Shown here in pieces: positions 21,473 through 28,373 of a stretch of 29,805 nt of DNA. Below the pieces are notes generated by a model that searched no databases, had not been told where the DNA came from, and saw only the letters and a list, made by a program, of their open reading frames with translations. The stretch lies in the IMG/VR virus record IMGVR_UViG_3300050126_000013, positions 1-29,805 of that record, one strand, 5' to 3'. Numbering within the stretch: the stretch's first letter is position 1; each line of letters opens with the position of its first letter. The position numbers were made by a program, and so were the translations under genes. Source of the DNA: a virus.

Positions 21473-22000
21473 ATGACTAACAAGCAACTCGTGAAGGTAC
21501 TTGAAGATCGTGGGCTGCAAAATGCGCAAGACATCATCGACGCTTTCAATCAAGGCGGCGGCGCTGACGACCGAATTCAGTGGAGTCTTGCAGCTGTCTG
21601 CGCAACGGTTCAAGACGAATCTGGTGGCCGCAACGTCTTTGGGGACGACCCTGCCGGTGACGCACTTCCACGGATGTGGTTTGGAACTCCTGTCACGCAC
21701 ACCAAATACGTCGTCTATAGATGGCGCCGCAATCACGGTATGACTCCAAATGGAGTCGGCCCATGTCAGCTGACATCGGCTAGTCTGCAAATCGAAGCAG
21801 AAAAACTTGGGGGTTGCTGGAAGCCGATTCCGAACATGCTTGTCGGGTTCCACTTCCTCAAGGAACTCTTCATCGAGCATGGCTCAGCTCGACTCGGCTA
21901 CCAGTTCTACAACGGCTCAGGACCAGACGCGGTAGCGTATGGGATTCGGCTCGACGGGTTCCGCCAACAGTGGCAGGGCTGGATCAATGCCGCCACTTGA
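21473..22000 (+). CDS. Endolysin, lysozyme/transglycosylase-like
   Basis: The 175-residue product starts at ATG 21473, four bases after AAGGAGG. ATVQDESGGRNVFGDDP places E49 in the ESGG context of soluble lytic transglycosylase and goose-lysozyme folds. GVGPCQLTSASLQIEA and YQFYNGSGPDAVAYG are the later conserved motifs (GxxQxT and YNGSG). It cuts the glycan strands of peptidoglycan at lysis. No cell-wall-binding domain is attached. It opens a run of membrane and hydrolase genes, fitting a lysis cassette. Confidence 0.8.
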   Translation: MTNKQLVKVLEDRGLQNAQDIIDAFNQGGGADDRIQWSLAAVCATVQDESGGRNVFGDDPAGDALPRMWFGTPVTHTKYVVYRWRRNHGMTPNGVGPCQLTSASLQIEAEKLGGCWKPIPNMLVGFHFLKELFIEHGSARLGYQFYNGSGPDAVAYGIRLDGFRQQWQGWINAAT

Positions 22001-22262
22001 TGACGAAGCCGTCAACGGAGACATTCTCCCGGTCGAAGGTGACGCTTACACCGTTGCGCTCGAGCGCTGCATGCAAGGCTTCATCGTCGGCTTGCATCCG
22101 ATGCAGGACGGGCTCATCCATCTCGTTACAGCGGTAGCTGCCTCCGAACGCGCGTGTGCTGAAGCTCTGAATCCAGATCTGAACATTCGCGGCATGTTCC
22201 TTGTACGAGCGTTGATGGCGCAACACGATCTGCTTGCACAGACGATCGACGGCGAAACATGA
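21987..22262 (+). CDS. Hypothetical protein in lysis cassette (91 aa)
   Basis: ATG 21987 lies 14 bases inside the end of the endolysin gene and the stop overlaps the next ATG (ATGA). The product is helical and soluble-looking (TVALERCMQGFIVGLHPMQD, IRGMFLVRALMAQHDLLAQT). I recognise no family. Tight coupling to the endolysin suggests a lysis-related or late role. Confidence 0.55.
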   Translation: MPPLDDEAVNGDILPVEGDAYTVALERCMQGFIVGLHPMQDGLIHLVTAVAASERACAEALNPDLNIRGMFLVRALMAQHDLLAQTIDGET

Positions 22263-22663
22263 ACATCAACAACATCGCCGACATCCTCCTGATCGTGATG
22301 GGTCTCTTCGGGGGCGGCGGGCTCGTCGCGTTGTGGCGCGCGGGCGGTACACGCGCCGTTCGCGAAGCACGCCTGGACCGCGTCGCCGACACAGTGCTTG
22401 GGCGCGCTGACGACCCCAAAGACGAGGGACTGATCGCAGTGGTGCGACATCATACCGAGCAACTCGATCAGCTTCTCTACGTGCTTACCCCAAACGGCGG
22501 CTACGGCAAGCACGTTGGTGATGTAGCACTTCGCACCGAAAACGCGGTCAAGGCGCTCGACGCGAAGGTGACTGAGAACATCGGCGCCAACGAAGAAGCA
22601 CACCGCGGCTTCCGCCGGCAGTTAGACGCGCAAGGCCGCCGGCTTCGAGAGCTGAGCAAATGA
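22259..22663 (+). CDS. Membrane protein with one N-terminal span and coiled coil (holin-like candidate)
   Basis: The 134-residue product starts at ATG 22259 (ATGA overlap). Residues about 5-27 (NIADILLIVMGLFGGGGLVA) form one transmembrane helix. A basic segment follows, then a long helical region (AVKALDAKVTENIGANEEAH) ending RRLRELSK. This architecture resembles the DUF2746-like membrane proteins beside lysis genes of mycobacteriophages. It may help release endolysin, but pore formation is not shown. Its stop overlaps the next ATG. Confidence 0.6.
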   Translation: MNINNIADILLIVMGLFGGGGLVALWRAGGTRAVREARLDRVADTVLGRADDPKDEGLIAVVRHHTEQLDQLLYVLTPNGGYGKHVGDVALRTENAVKALDAKVTENIGANEEAHRGFRRQLDAQGRRLRELSK

Positions 22664-22932
22664 CGACTCGCTGGCGAATACTGCTCACTGGTGGCAGCGT
22701 GCTGCTGCTGGCGACACTCGTGATGGTCGTCATCGCGTTGTCGGAGCTTTCGTCTTACGAGAGCAGCCAATTCAAGAACCGCGTCAAGAACGTCGCAACG
22801 TGGTGCAACGGCATAAACACCGTCATCGACTACGACCTCGCGTTTGTCTCGAAGTTTCACGTCTTACCATACACACTGAAGAATCTTCCCTGCGCAGCTA
22901 TCGAGCAAAAAACGGAGGCGTCCGCGAAATGA
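22660..22932 (+). CDS. Small membrane-anchored protein (90 aa)
   Basis: ATG 22660 overlaps the previous stop (ATGA). A basic start (MTTRWR) precedes a strong hydrophobic span (ILLTGGSVLLLATLVMVVIA, residues 7-26), and the remaining 60 residues would lie outside the membrane (one Cys at 49, another near 79). The topology resembles an inner-membrane spanin or an anchored accessory lysis protein. No lipoprotein partner is seen, so a spanin call is not made. It overlaps the protease gene by four bases. Confidence 0.6.
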   Translation: MTTRWRILLTGGSVLLLATLVMVVIALSELSSYESSQFKNRVKNVATWCNGINTVIDYDLAFVSKFHVLPYTLKNLPCAAIEQKTEASAK

Positions 22933-23783
22933 ACACGAGACCTGCACTCTTCGGTCGATTCCAGACCCCAGAAGCACCCAGCGCTCTGCTGCGACTCCAT
23001 CTACACGACGAAGCAACACCGCTGCATACCGTCGACTGGGAGCCGAATGCAGGCGTACTCGATCAGCAGGATCTGCTCGCTCAGGGGATCGAGACATCGT
23101 CGTTCATCCCCGGCTGCAAGACCAACGTCAACGAACTCGGCTCGTGTACAGCCAACGCGACGATCGTCTACCTGTCGAACATTCTGCGGTCGGATCAGTT
23201 CTCAGATCTTCCAAAGACGCTGGGGATTGCCCCTAACGGTTCTCGCCCGTTAGCTTACGACAACGTGGTGCTAGGCGAGGAAGCCGCCATCGGTTTCTAT
23301 CACCGCTGCACCGACCAGACCGGGACACCGGCCCAGGAGTGGCCGCCAACGGATTGCGGTTCGAGCGGACCATACATCTTCGAGTACCTGAAGCACCTCA
23401 AACTCGTCTCGACTGAGGCGATTGCCCACGGCCCACAGAACCTCGTCTCGCTTCTGCAGAAGGGCGCAGTGCTGGTTGGCCAGCCCTTCCTCAACGCCTG
23501 GATGGAGCCGGGACCAGACGCAATGATCGACGGCAACGGGACTGTCACCACAGTTGAGAGGCAGATTCAGGATGGTGTCGCTGGTGGTCACGAGACGGTC
23601 ATCACGGCGATCGAGAAGCTCGTGCTCAACAACAACGGACAGGTCAATCCGTGGGAGACGATCATCCGCCTGCGGAACTCGTGGGCGAAAAGCTGGGGCG
23701 ATCACGGCAGCTATCGGGCGCACCTGAGCACGTACACCGTGATCCTCGGCCAGTATTGCGACTTCAGGCAGCCAACCGTATGA
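22929..23783 (+). CDS. Papain-like (family C1) cysteine protease
   Basis: The 284-residue product starts at ATG 22929 (ATGA overlap). ELGSCTANATIVYLSN holds the nucleophile C73 in the GSCxAN context of bacterial C1 peptidases. GGHETVITAI supplies H221, and LRNSWAKSWGDHGSYRAH is the classic NSWGxxWGxxGY motif with N250. The usual oxyanion glutamine before GSC is not evident (NVNELGSC). No secretion signal or propeptide is seen; the enzyme would need the lysis pathway or the virion to reach a surface substrate. Coupled to lysis genes, it may cleave envelope proteins or be packaged. Confidence 0.8.
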   Translation: MNTRPALFGRFQTPEAPSALLRLHLHDEATPLHTVDWEPNAGVLDQQDLLAQGIETSSFIPGCKTNVNELGSCTANATIVYLSNILRSDQFSDLPKTLGIAPNGSRPLAYDNVVLGEEAAIGFYHRCTDQTGTPAQEWPPTDCGSSGPYIFEYLKHLKLVSTEAIAHGPQNLVSLLQKGAVLVGQPFLNAWMEPGPDAMIDGNGTVTTVERQIQDGVAGGHETVITAIEKLVLNNNGQVNPWETIIRLRNSWAKSWGDHGSYRAHLSTYTVILGQYCDFRQPTV

Positions 23784-23818
23784 GCGAGACAATTTACCCT
23801 GAAGGAGAAGATCGATGA
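23780..23818 (+). other. 12-codon ORF linking the protease and glycanase genes
   Basis: ATG 23780 overlaps the protease stop (ATGA) and its own TGA (23816-23818) overlaps the next ATG. It reads MSETIYPEGEDR and contains the ribosome site of the next gene. Probably a translational coupling device; a functional peptide is not demonstrated. Confidence 0.3.
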
Positions 23819-24972
23819 GCCCCAGCATCCCCGTCACCTACCCGTCCGGTGAGACACAGACCTTCGAGGTTGACGTGACCACCGGGCCTGCTGCGCCGAG
23901 CACCAAGAAGATCGTGACTGCCGTGTTCGGGACCGGCAAGAATAAGGTCACAATGAAGATCACGCCGGGTGCTGTCGCGGAGCCTACGCCACCATCTCCC
24001 ACGCTCGCGATCACAACGACGGAGTTTCCGCCGGCCGTTGAGGGCGTCGCGTACACAGCCCAGCTCGAAGCCTCGGGCGGCACGCCACCATTTTTGTGGG
24101 TGAACCAGGGCGGTCTCGCCGATGGCCTGCACATCGACGCGACGACTGGCGCGGTGTCCGGGGCGGTTGATATCGGTGCGAACACCTACACCGCCCAGAT
24201 CCAGGTGACGGATAGCAAGGGCGTGATCGCGCACGCCGCGATCGCGATGGTCGTCACAGCCGCCCCCACACCACCACCGTCTCCTCCTCCCACACCGCCA
24301 GGCGGCTATCAGCCGTCGCTGCCGGCCGATCTCGCGTCGCTCGTGGACCCCAACAGCATCCTGTTCGACTACGACTTCGCGACCCAAGGCGAACCAACCT
24401 GGGGCGACGTGTTCGTCAACAGCTGGTTTGGCGGCCAGGAGTTCAACGGCAAAGCGAACTTCAGCCTCGCCAACCTGTCCTTCACCGACGAGGGCATGGT
24501 GTTCGCCTCAACCGACAACGGTGACATCGGCGTGATGGTCAACACCGACCTACGCCAGAACAGCAAGGGCTACCAGTACCAGTACGCCTACGTCGAAGCG
24601 CTCCTGAATTGTCCGGCGGACGCGAACTGGTTCACGTTCTGGACCGCCGCGCAGGGCGACCCGAACGGCGGCGAGAACGACATCATCGAGTTCGATGGCC
24701 CGAACGCATGGACCTCGAACTACCACTGGGCTGGCGGCGGCTCGAATGACACGCCGGGGCCCCAGTATCCGGGCCAGTGGATCAAGTACGGGCTGATCGC
24801 CACACCCGACACCTACTACGTCATCTGGAACGGCGAAGTCGTCCGCCAGTACACGAACGAGGACGCCGGCGCCGAGCATTACCTGCTGTTCTCCAGCGGC
24901 ACAGCCGGGGCGTTCCAGGCGAGCGATAGCCCGACAACGATCGGCCGGGTGACAGTGTGGGCGCTCGCGTAG
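23815..24972 (+). CDS. Ig-like domain plus GH16-like glycoside hydrolase
   Basis: The 385-residue product starts at ATG 23815 after GAAGGAGA. Residues about 65-148 form a putative Ig/cadherin-like domain (FPPAVEGVAYTAQLEASGGT, LHIDATTGAVSGAVD). A proline-rich linker follows (APTPPPSPPPTPPGG). Residues 180-385 fit a concanavalin-like GH16 domain. ENDIIEFDG matches the family ExDxxE active site with E287, D289 and E292, and WIKYGLIATPDTYYVIWNGE matches the conserved strands after it. It likely cuts a beta-glucan or other surface polysaccharide. Base composition of the 3' two thirds is visibly more GC-rich than the neighbours. Confidence 0.75.
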   Translation: MSPSIPVTYPSGETQTFEVDVTTGPAAPSTKKIVTAVFGTGKNKVTMKITPGAVAEPTPPSPTLAITTTEFPPAVEGVAYTAQLEASGGTPPFLWVNQGGLADGLHIDATTGAVSGAVDIGANTYTAQIQVTDSKGVIAHAAIAMVVTAAPTPPPSPPPTPPGGYQPSLPADLASLVDPNSILFDYDFATQGEPTWGDVFVNSWFGGQEFNGKANFSLANLSFTDEGMVFASTDNGDIGVMVNTDLRQNSKGYQYQYAYVEALLNCPADANWFTFWTAAQGDPNGGENDIIEFDGPNAWTSNYHWAGGGSNDTPGPQYPGQWIKYGLIATPDTYYVIWNGEVVRQYTNEDAGAEHYLLFSSGTAGAFQASDSPTTIGRVTVWALA

Positions 24973-24979
24973 ATCTGAT

Positions 24980-25001
24980 AATCTACAGCTTGCTGTAGGT
25001 T
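24980..25001 (+). terminator. Short hairpin after the glycanase gene
   Basis: AATCTACAG and CTGTAGGTT pair over 9 bp (one G-U) around the loop CTTG, eight bases after the stop. TTCCCC follows, not a T-run. It may be a weak terminator or mRNA 3'-end element; it also precedes the ribosome site of the next gene by ten bases. Confidence 0.45.
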
Positions 25002-25010
25002 CCCCTAGCT

Positions 25011-25016
25011 AGGAGG
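25011..25016 (+). promoter_or_regulatory. Ribosome binding site selecting a TTG start
   Basis: AGGAGG stands seven bases before TTG 25024. No ATG or GTG suits this spacing, so TTG is the likely initiator for the small hydrophobic protein. Confidence 0.65.
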
Positions 25017-25023
25017 TCATCAC

Positions 25024-25215
25024 TTGATCAGCACCATTCAGACCGCAGCTGCCGCCTTCGTTGTCGAGGTCGGTAATGCGCTCGTCTCGTTCAGCGTCTT
25101 CGGACAGAACCAGGCGACGGTCATTGAGAACGCAGCGGTCGGCTTGCTGGCGCTCGGGCTGGCCATCGGCCAAGCCATCGAGAACCACGGCAAGAGCACG
25201 GCTGCGGCGAAGTAA
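25024..25215 (+). CDS. Small hydrophobic protein, holin-like candidate (63 aa)
   Basis: It begins at TTG 25024, seven bases after AGGAGG. The product has two moderately hydrophobic helices (TAAAAFVVEVGNALVSFSVF and ENAAVGLLALGLAIGQAIEN) and a short charged C-terminus (HGKSTAAAK). Size, topology and position as last gene of the lysis region, before a strong terminator, fit a small holin or antiholin. The hydrophobicity of the first helix is marginal, so a membrane-associated structural peptide is possible. Confidence 0.55.
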   Translation: MISTIQTAAAAFVVEVGNALVSFSVFGQNQATVIENAAVGLLALGLAIGQAIENHGKSTAAAK

Positions 25216-25234
25216 CCAAGCAACTCGATTCGAT

Positions 25235-25268
25235 AGGAGGGCATCGCAACCGCGGTGCCCTCCTTTTT
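25235..25268 (+). terminator. Rho-independent terminator at the end of the late operon
   Basis: AGGAGGGCATCGC (25235-25247) and GCGGTGCCCTCCT (25252-25264) form a 13-bp stem with one U-G wobble and an AACC loop, followed by TTTTT (25264-25268). This is the clearest terminator in the window and separates lysis/structural genes from the downstream DNA-metabolism genes. Confidence 0.92.
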
Positions 25269-25288
25269 CATCCTTCCAAGGAGGAACG

Positions 25289-25546
25289 GTGCCGAAGCCA
25301 GAACCTGATCTGTCTGAGTTCGTCGCGCTGACTCGGAAAAGCCTTTGCAAAGTTGCCTACACGCTAGGCCAACTACCGACCGCGGAGCGAGTCAATCTAG
25401 AAGCAGCATTAGCTTGCGACAACGGACGTTTTCCGCACAACGTCATTCGCCGTTGGATTGTTGCAAAGGCGCCGGAGCTCGGCGCTATGATGCCTACTAC
25501 GGAGGGTATCGCCAGACATCGAAAGAAAGAGTGCTCCTGTGGCTAA
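25289..25546 (+). CDS. Small protein with C-terminal CxC, possible HTH (85 aa)
   Basis: GTG 25289 follows AAGGAGGA (25278-25285). The product (FVALTRKSLCKVAYTLGQL, then FPHNVIRRWIVAKAPELG) is helical and ends HRKKECSCG. Helix spacing around IRRWIVAKAPELGAMMPTTE followed by the arginine-rich RH..C.C tail resembles small actinophage DNA-binding proteins placed before a phosphoesterase gene. DNA binding is inferred. The stop overlaps the next gene by eight bases. Confidence 0.55.
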   Translation: MPKPEPDLSEFVALTRKSLCKVAYTLGQLPTAERVNLEAALACDNGRFPHNVIRRWIVAKAPELGAMMPTTEGIARHRKKECSCG

Positions 25547-26573
25547 CCTGTCCGAGTTCGACAAGCTCACAGAGGTCGAAGACCTACGCGGAGCGTTACG
25601 CAACGCGCAAACTGCGCTGAGTAAAGCCAAGCGCAAGAACGAAGCACTCGTCGCCGCTACGCTGCAAGGCGCGCATGATGCGATGGTCGCGTTAGGGCCG
25701 ATCCCCGCTGTCCCGAAACCGCAGTTTGATCTGAAGGGCGTTCCTTCCAAGAAGGAGGAAGTTGCGCTTTGGCATCTCACCGACTGGCAAGGCGCAAAGA
25801 CGACTACCTCCTATAACACCGCGGTGATGAAGGAGCGGATGATCGCGTACTGCCGCAAAGCACAGAACCTGACAGGGATACAGCGCACGCACCACCCTAT
25901 TCGCAAGGGGGTTATCTTCTTCGGTGGCGACATGGGCGAGGGCTTGTTCCAATTCCCGCAGCAGCCGTTCGAGATCGACATGTCGCTGTTCCAGCAGTTC
26001 GCGGTCATCGCACGTGTCGAAGTCGACGTAGTCCGCGCAGCACTCGCGACATACGAAGAGGTCGAGGTCGTCTCCGAGTGGGGCAACCACGGACGCATCG
26101 GCAGCAAACGAGCATCTGTGCCTCTCGCTGACAACTTCGACCGCATGACCTACGAACTCGCACGGGCACTCATCCAAGACAGCCCAGACGCCGAGCGTGT
26201 GAAGTGGGTCGACTCTGAAGAAGACATCCAGCACATCGAGATCGGCAACTACCACGCGCTCGGTATCCACGGCGACGAGGTTGGGCGCAACGGCTTCGCG
26301 TCGCGGACCACGGTCGTACGACGCTGCAACGACTGGGCAGCCGGTGCACATGACTGGGCCTTCCGGGACGTCTACGTCGGGCACTACCACTTTCACGGCG
26401 AAGACCCGCTCTCAAACGGCTGGGGCCAAGTCTTCTGGACAGGCAGCCCGGAGAGCGACTCCCGTTACGCCTCTGACAAGGTCGGTTCTGGCAGCCGCCC
26501 AAGCCAGCGTCTGCACTTCATCGATCCTGAGAAGGGTCGCGTCACGAATCAGTATCGCGTTTGGCTCGACTAA
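25539..26573 (+). CDS. Calcineurin-like metallophosphoesterase
   Basis: The 344-residue product starts at GTG 25539, inside the end of the previous gene. After a helical N-terminus (residues 1-50), the two-metal motifs appear in order: HLTDWQ (D82), FFGGDMGEG (D131), EWGNHGR (N183, H184), GIHGDEVG (H244) and GHYHFHG (H282, H284). The first motif has DWQ instead of DxH. Phage proteins of this type are often annotated as Mre11/SbcD-like nucleases; a partner SbcC is not visible, so the substrate (DNA ends or nucleotides) is open. Confidence 0.8.
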   Translation: MANLSEFDKLTEVEDLRGALRNAQTALSKAKRKNEALVAATLQGAHDAMVALGPIPAVPKPQFDLKGVPSKKEEVALWHLTDWQGAKTTTSYNTAVMKERMIAYCRKAQNLTGIQRTHHPIRKGVIFFGGDMGEGLFQFPQQPFEIDMSLFQQFAVIARVEVDVVRAALATYEEVEVVSEWGNHGRIGSKRASVPLADNFDRMTYELARALIQDSPDAERVKWVDSEEDIQHIEIGNYHALGIHGDEVGRNGFASRTTVVRRCNDWAAGAHDWAFRDVYVGHYHFHGEDPLSNGWGQVFWTGSPESDSRYASDKVGSGSRPSQRLHFIDPEKGRVTNQYRVWLD

Positions 26574-26612
26574 ACCTGCTACGATGGCACGCGCAACACC
26601 CTCTCCTCCCTC

Positions 26613-26646
26613 AAATGGGCCTGTATCTTCGGATACAGGCCCATTT
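26613..26646 (+). terminator. Perfect 15-bp hairpin with UUCG tetraloop before the helicase gene
   Basis: AAATGGGCCTGTATC (26613-26627) and GATACAGGCCCATTT (26632-26646) pair without mismatch around TTCG closed by C-G, an exceptionally stable tetraloop. It lies 39 bases after the phosphoesterase stop and ends six bases before ATG 26653. The run after the stem is GCTTTG, not poly-T. It can be a terminator for the upstream gene, or a leader structure controlling the helicase start. Confidence 0.75.
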
Positions 26647-26652
26647 GCTTTG

Positions 26653-27996
26653 ATGGCTCACCAGCGAGCCGGCGTCGAGTTCCTCAAGCACCGACCGCGC
26701 GCGGCGTTGTTCGACGAACCTGGTTTAGGAAAGAGCGCCCAAGCTCTACTCGCCGCGGTTGAACCAGTGCTCGTAGTCGCTCCGGCGATGATTCTCGATG
26801 GCGGGGTCTGGGATGACGAGATAGAACGATGGTGCCCTGGTGCGAGCGTTCATCAGGTCAGCTACTCGTCGCTGTCGGAACGGACGAGAACGGTCAGTGG
26901 GGGGTCTTCCGCGACAGGTGCACTTCGCGCTGATCTCGCCCGCGAGTGGGGTACCGTCATCTTCGATGAGGCGCACTACTTGAAGGGCCGCAAGACGAAA
27001 TGGACACGCGCAGCCATCGAGCTTGCGAAGAAAACCGATCGTCTTGTCGAGCTAACTGGGACGCCGATTCCCAACTGGGCCCACGAAGCTTTCGTGCTGC
27101 TGCAGTTGATCTACCCAGAGGAGTCGCGGGCCGGCCAACGGCTCGGCAGCTACTGGCGCTGGGCCGCAGAGTGGTTCGAAGTCGGGCCGCTTTACTCACG
27201 CAAGGGCCTCAAGCTCGCAGACATGGCGGTTGGTCCGTTCCGCGAAGACAAGCACACCTGGGAAGAGTTTGCAGCTGTCAACTGGGGAGACCGCTGTCTG
27301 CGCCGGCTCCGCGAAGAGTGCCTCGATCTACCGCCGATGACCCGCCACACGATTCTAGTAGATATGGGGCCGGCACAGCGTAAGGCGTACCGCGAACTCG
27401 CGCGTGACTTTGTGACGTGGCTCGACTCCGGTGTCGAGGTATCGGCGTGGAACAATGCAGCGCAGCTAATCAAGCTCTGCAAGTGCTCGACAGGCCTCGA
27501 CGTGCTCGACGCGGAGACAAAGGGTAGCGGCAAGCTCGACGCACTCGAGCAACTACTGGCCGACCGGGAACTTCCAACACTAGTCGTGGCGCACTTCCGC
27601 GATACGGTCGACGCCTGCGCTCGGCGTGCAGAGGCTGCTGGTCGCAGCGCGGTCGTAGTCCGCGGCGGAGTATCGAAAGCGAACCGCAGGCAAGCTGTGC
27701 GCGCATTCCAGCGCGGCGAAGTCGACGTGCTCTGCGCGACGCTCGACACGATCAGCGAAGGACTGACGCTCACGGTCGCTGATCAGGTGATCTTCGTTGA
27801 ACGCAGTTGGCGCCCTAGCCGCAACGAGCAGGCGCTGCGCCGGATACACCGCATCGGAACAAAGCGGCCGGTATCGGCCATCGACTTGGTTACACGCAAG
27901 AGCTCGGACGAGCGCGTTCTCGCTGTGCTTGCTGCGAAGAACGATCAGCAGATGGCCGCTCTCGATGTTGCTACACTGCGCGGTCTAATCGACTAG
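26653..27996 (+). CDS. SNF2-family DNA helicase/translocase
   Basis: I take ATG 26653 (447 residues), since MAHQRAGVEFLKHRPRAALF is the usual Q-motif start. ATG 26584 would add 23 residues encoded by the hairpin. Motifs: DEPGLGKS (21-28, Walker A K27), VIFDEAHYLKG (102-112, DEAH), LVELTGTPIPN (131-141, motif III), ISEGLTLTVADQVIFVERSW (motif V region), and QALRRIHRIGTKRP (motif VI, R396 region). The length is compact, with no accessory nuclease. SNF2-like helicases are frequent in the early regions of actinophages and act in replication or recombination. No clear ribosome site precedes the chosen start. Confidence 0.88.
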   Translation: MAHQRAGVEFLKHRPRAALFDEPGLGKSAQALLAAVEPVLVVAPAMILDGGVWDDEIERWCPGASVHQVSYSSLSERTRTVSGGSSATGALRADLAREWGTVIFDEAHYLKGRKTKWTRAAIELAKKTDRLVELTGTPIPNWAHEAFVLLQLIYPEESRAGQRLGSYWRWAAEWFEVGPLYSRKGLKLADMAVGPFREDKHTWEEFAAVNWGDRCLRRLREECLDLPPMTRHTILVDMGPAQRKAYRELARDFVTWLDSGVEVSAWNNAAQLIKLCKCSTGLDVLDAETKGSGKLDALEQLLADRELPTLVVAHFRDTVDACARRAEAAGRSAVVVRGGVSKANRRQAVRAFQRGEVDVLCATLDTISEGLTLTVADQVIFVERSWRPSRNEQALRRIHRIGTKRPVSAIDLVTRKSSDERVLAVLAAKNDQQMAALDVATLRGLID

Positions 27997-28007
27997 GAGA
28001 GGAGCCA

Positions 28008-28157
28008 ATGACCGTCTGGTGGGCACTGCTCTACGTTCAGGTCGCTACGTTTGTCGTGCTCGGCAGCTACTACCTCGCGCACGGCAACTGGCGGCTCGGT
28101 ACGGCGCAACTGCTACTCGCTGCGGTGCAGGCGATCATCTACAGCGCCGGTCTATAA
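28008..28157 (+). CDS. Small membrane protein (49 aa)
   Basis: ATG 28008 follows GGAGAGGAG at the end of the helicase gene. The product has two hydrophobic helices (WALLYVQVATFVVLGSYYLA and QLLLAAVQAIIYSAGL) with a short HGNWRLG loop, that is, a two-span hairpin. No family is recognised. A membrane role in the early region (for example exclusion or host takeover) is possible but unsupported. Confidence 0.6.
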   Translation: MTVWWALLYVQVATFVVLGSYYLAHGNWRLGTAQLLLAAVQAIIYSAGL

Positions 28158-28161
28158 GGGC

Positions 28162-28190
28162 TTGACAAACCAGCTTCGATGCTTTACTGT
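28162..28190 (+). promoter_or_regulatory. Sigma-70-type promoter, TTGACA-17-TACTGT
   Basis: A perfect -35 hexamer TTGACA (28162-28167) is followed after exactly 17 bases by TACTGT (28185-28190), matching three or four key positions of TATAAT including the first T-A and last T. The predicted start, seven bases on, is A28197, the first base of an ATG. The 39-base gap between genes holds nothing else. Confidence 0.75.
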
Positions 28191-28196
28191 TGTCGC

Positions 28197-28358
28197 ATGA
28201 ATCAAGCAACCCCAACGAAGGAAATGTATCGGCGCGTCGTTCCTGACAAGCGCGAAGTCGAAGCGCATTGTCTTGAGTGCGGCTGCCGCTTCATCCCGAT
28301 CAACGGCGCAACGGTCTGCGATCCGTGTAGTGCTCCCGATTACGAGCCACAGCGATAG
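28197..28358 (+). CDS. Zinc-ribbon protein, probably leaderless (53 aa)
   Basis: ATG 28197 coincides with the predicted transcription start of the promoter at 28162-28190, so the mRNA would lack a 5' leader. The product is basic at the N-terminus (KEMYRRVVPDKREVE) and has CLECGC, then CDPC, a compact four-Cys zinc ribbon. An internal ATG at 28224 has AAGGA only three bases away and would remove nine residues. Zinc ribbons of this size act in nucleic-acid or protein contacts; a regulator is possible. Confidence 0.65.
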   Translation: MNQATPTKEMYRRVVPDKREVEAHCLECGCRFIPINGATVCDPCSAPDYEPQR

Positions 28359-28373
28359 CAAGAGAGGTCAATG

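Noticed and set aside
22660-22932. Inner-membrane spanin (i-spanin)
   Set aside because: Topology fits loosely but there is no lipoprotein partner, and Gram-positive-type phages do not need one.
26281-26652. Longer N-terminus for the SNF2 helicase
   Set aside because: The extra sequence overlaps the phosphoesterase gene and the hairpin; helicase homology begins at 26653.
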